DNA of 64,000 nt from Amanita rubescens (taxonomy: Eukaryota; Basidiomycota; Agaricomycetes; Agaricales; Amanitaceae). Positions 63,258 to 64,000 of this stretch are shown piece after piece. Where the stretch lies: contig WION01000104.1 of the NCBI GenBank assembly GCA_015039365.1, positions 62,001 to 126,000 on the forward strand, read 5' to 3'. The translations under genes were made by a program, and so were the position numbers. The notes beneath the pieces are model-generated. The model was given only the letters and a program-made list of their open reading frames with translations. It did not search any database and was not told the origin of the DNA. Numbering within the stretch: the first letter of the stretch is position 1; each line of letters starts with the position of its first letter.

Positions 63258-64000
63258 ATGAGTCTTGATATTGGTTCTCGTTGCTCTTTCCCCTCCTGCG
63301 GGACGATAGATTTTTTACCAATCCTCTGTCGCTGTAATAAGCATTATTGCAGATACCACGCTGTTCCTGAGTCACACTCATGCCCAGCTGACCCTTCCGA
63401 CCAGCAGCCGCTCGCTCCTTTGGGAGACGCTATTCCCTGCTGTGTCCCAGGATGCAAAAGGCCATGCGCTACGGAATCAACGCAGGTTGAACAAGCTCGT
63501 ACCACATACCGCTTTGCTGAACCGTATTGCATTGTGTGGGTTGTTCACCACCCATCTGAATACTACGCTCACGGGCAACGAACAACAGCCACGGACTATC
63601 CTCATCACGACAGAGTTCCGAGCTTGCAAGCCAAACGCAAACGACTTCAAACAATATTGAAAATGCTCGTGCCCTTTTGGCCAAACACTTCCCTGGAGGC
63701 GGTCTGTCGCATAAGGTCGGATGTCGACAAACGCGAAGAAATGTGCCTACAGATCGTATTTTGCTGATGCAAATGCGTCACAATGCTATGCCAGGAGATC
63801 CGAGATATAGTGCCTCTTCTCCGAAACCAGATGAACTGCTTTATTTAAGGGTCCAGGTATCACCAAAAGCACAGTCAATGTTCTGGTTCAAAAAAGCGAG
63901 CATAGCATATACTCTAGCGGTATCGGGAGATTGACCACTTGTCCTACAGGACTTGATCACCGGTAAAGTGCTAGACTTGTTGGCATCGAGGTTGAACCTC
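63258..64000 (+). CDS. AN1-type zinc-finger protein, ZFAND1/Cuz1-like (partial at window end)
   Basis: ATG at 63258. The first AN1 finger is clear: CSFPSC, then CRCNKHYCRYH and HSC, a C-x4-C...C-x-C-x4-C-x2-H...H-x-C pattern. A second finger starts CCVPGCKRP, but its end is not readable in one frame, so an intron or frameshift lies between about 63490 and 63660. A later frame (63664-63900) gives NARALLAKHFPGG and LYLRVQVSPKAQSMFWFKK, and the last bases read TGKVLDLLASRLNL, matching the ubiquitin-like C-terminal part of ZFAND1/Cuz1. These proteins link Cdc48/p97 and the proteasome, notably under arsenite stress. The 3' end is beyond the window. Confidence 0.75.

Overview
The window looks like a fungal nuclear contig, most likely from a basidiomycete. 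The evidence is the gene content at the right end, introns of about 45-70 nt with GT..AG ends, and self-priming chromodomain Gypsy elements. I cannot name the species. About 56 kb is a transposon graveyard; only the last 7.5 kb (56.6-64.0 kb) is conserved host sequence.

Layout. 1-1.4 kb: a long-TIR foldback element and degenerate repeats. 1.4-4.4 kb: a 5' half (gag, protease) of a Gypsy element on the minus strand. 4.4-18.4 kb: an old Copia element (Copia A) split by a second full-length Copia (Copia B, 5801-14418, 5-bp target duplication GAGAC) and by solo LTRs of a third family; B itself carries a 197-bp solo LTR and a truncated hAT-type MITE. 19-21.4 kb: remnants of a hAT transposase, a LINE and another Copia. 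22-30 kb: mostly noncoding repeats, including four hAT-type MITEs with perfect 8-bp target duplications and one decayed unknown gene. 31.0-39.3 kb: a young, almost intact Gypsy chromovirus (Gyp1) with near-identical 518-bp LTRs. 40.7-51.1 kb: an older, rearranged relative (Gyp2). 51.1-56.1 kb: a 5'-truncated copy of the Gyp1 family (Gyp1b) in opposite orientation, split by a 705-bp solo LTR.

The most interesting biology is in the Gypsy elements. Gyp1, Gyp1b and Gyp2 carry an extra coding region (ORF3) between the chromodomain and the 3' LTR. In Gyp1 it is a cluster of overlapping reading frames, two of which stay open in parallel in the diverged Gyp1b copy. Gyp1 also has a roughly 1.08-kb leader with no AUG in any frame, within which the Gag frame stays open for 247 codons and resembles Gyp2 at protein level. 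Gag and Pol are joined through a candidate -1 slip at the gag stop. Both elements have a self-complementary primer site of the Tf1/sushi type. Copia B has an unexpected reading frame upstream of gag with a C-terminal membrane helix.

Host genes at the right end: COG4 (Golgi tethering), a UPF0538 (C2orf76-like) gene, a type I Hsp40 of the Ydj1 class, a Nit2-type amidase, and an AN1 zinc-finger protein cut by the window end. COG4/UPF0538 and Nit2/AN1 are divergent pairs with 64 and 99 bp between start codons. All exon borders were read by eye and are provisional.
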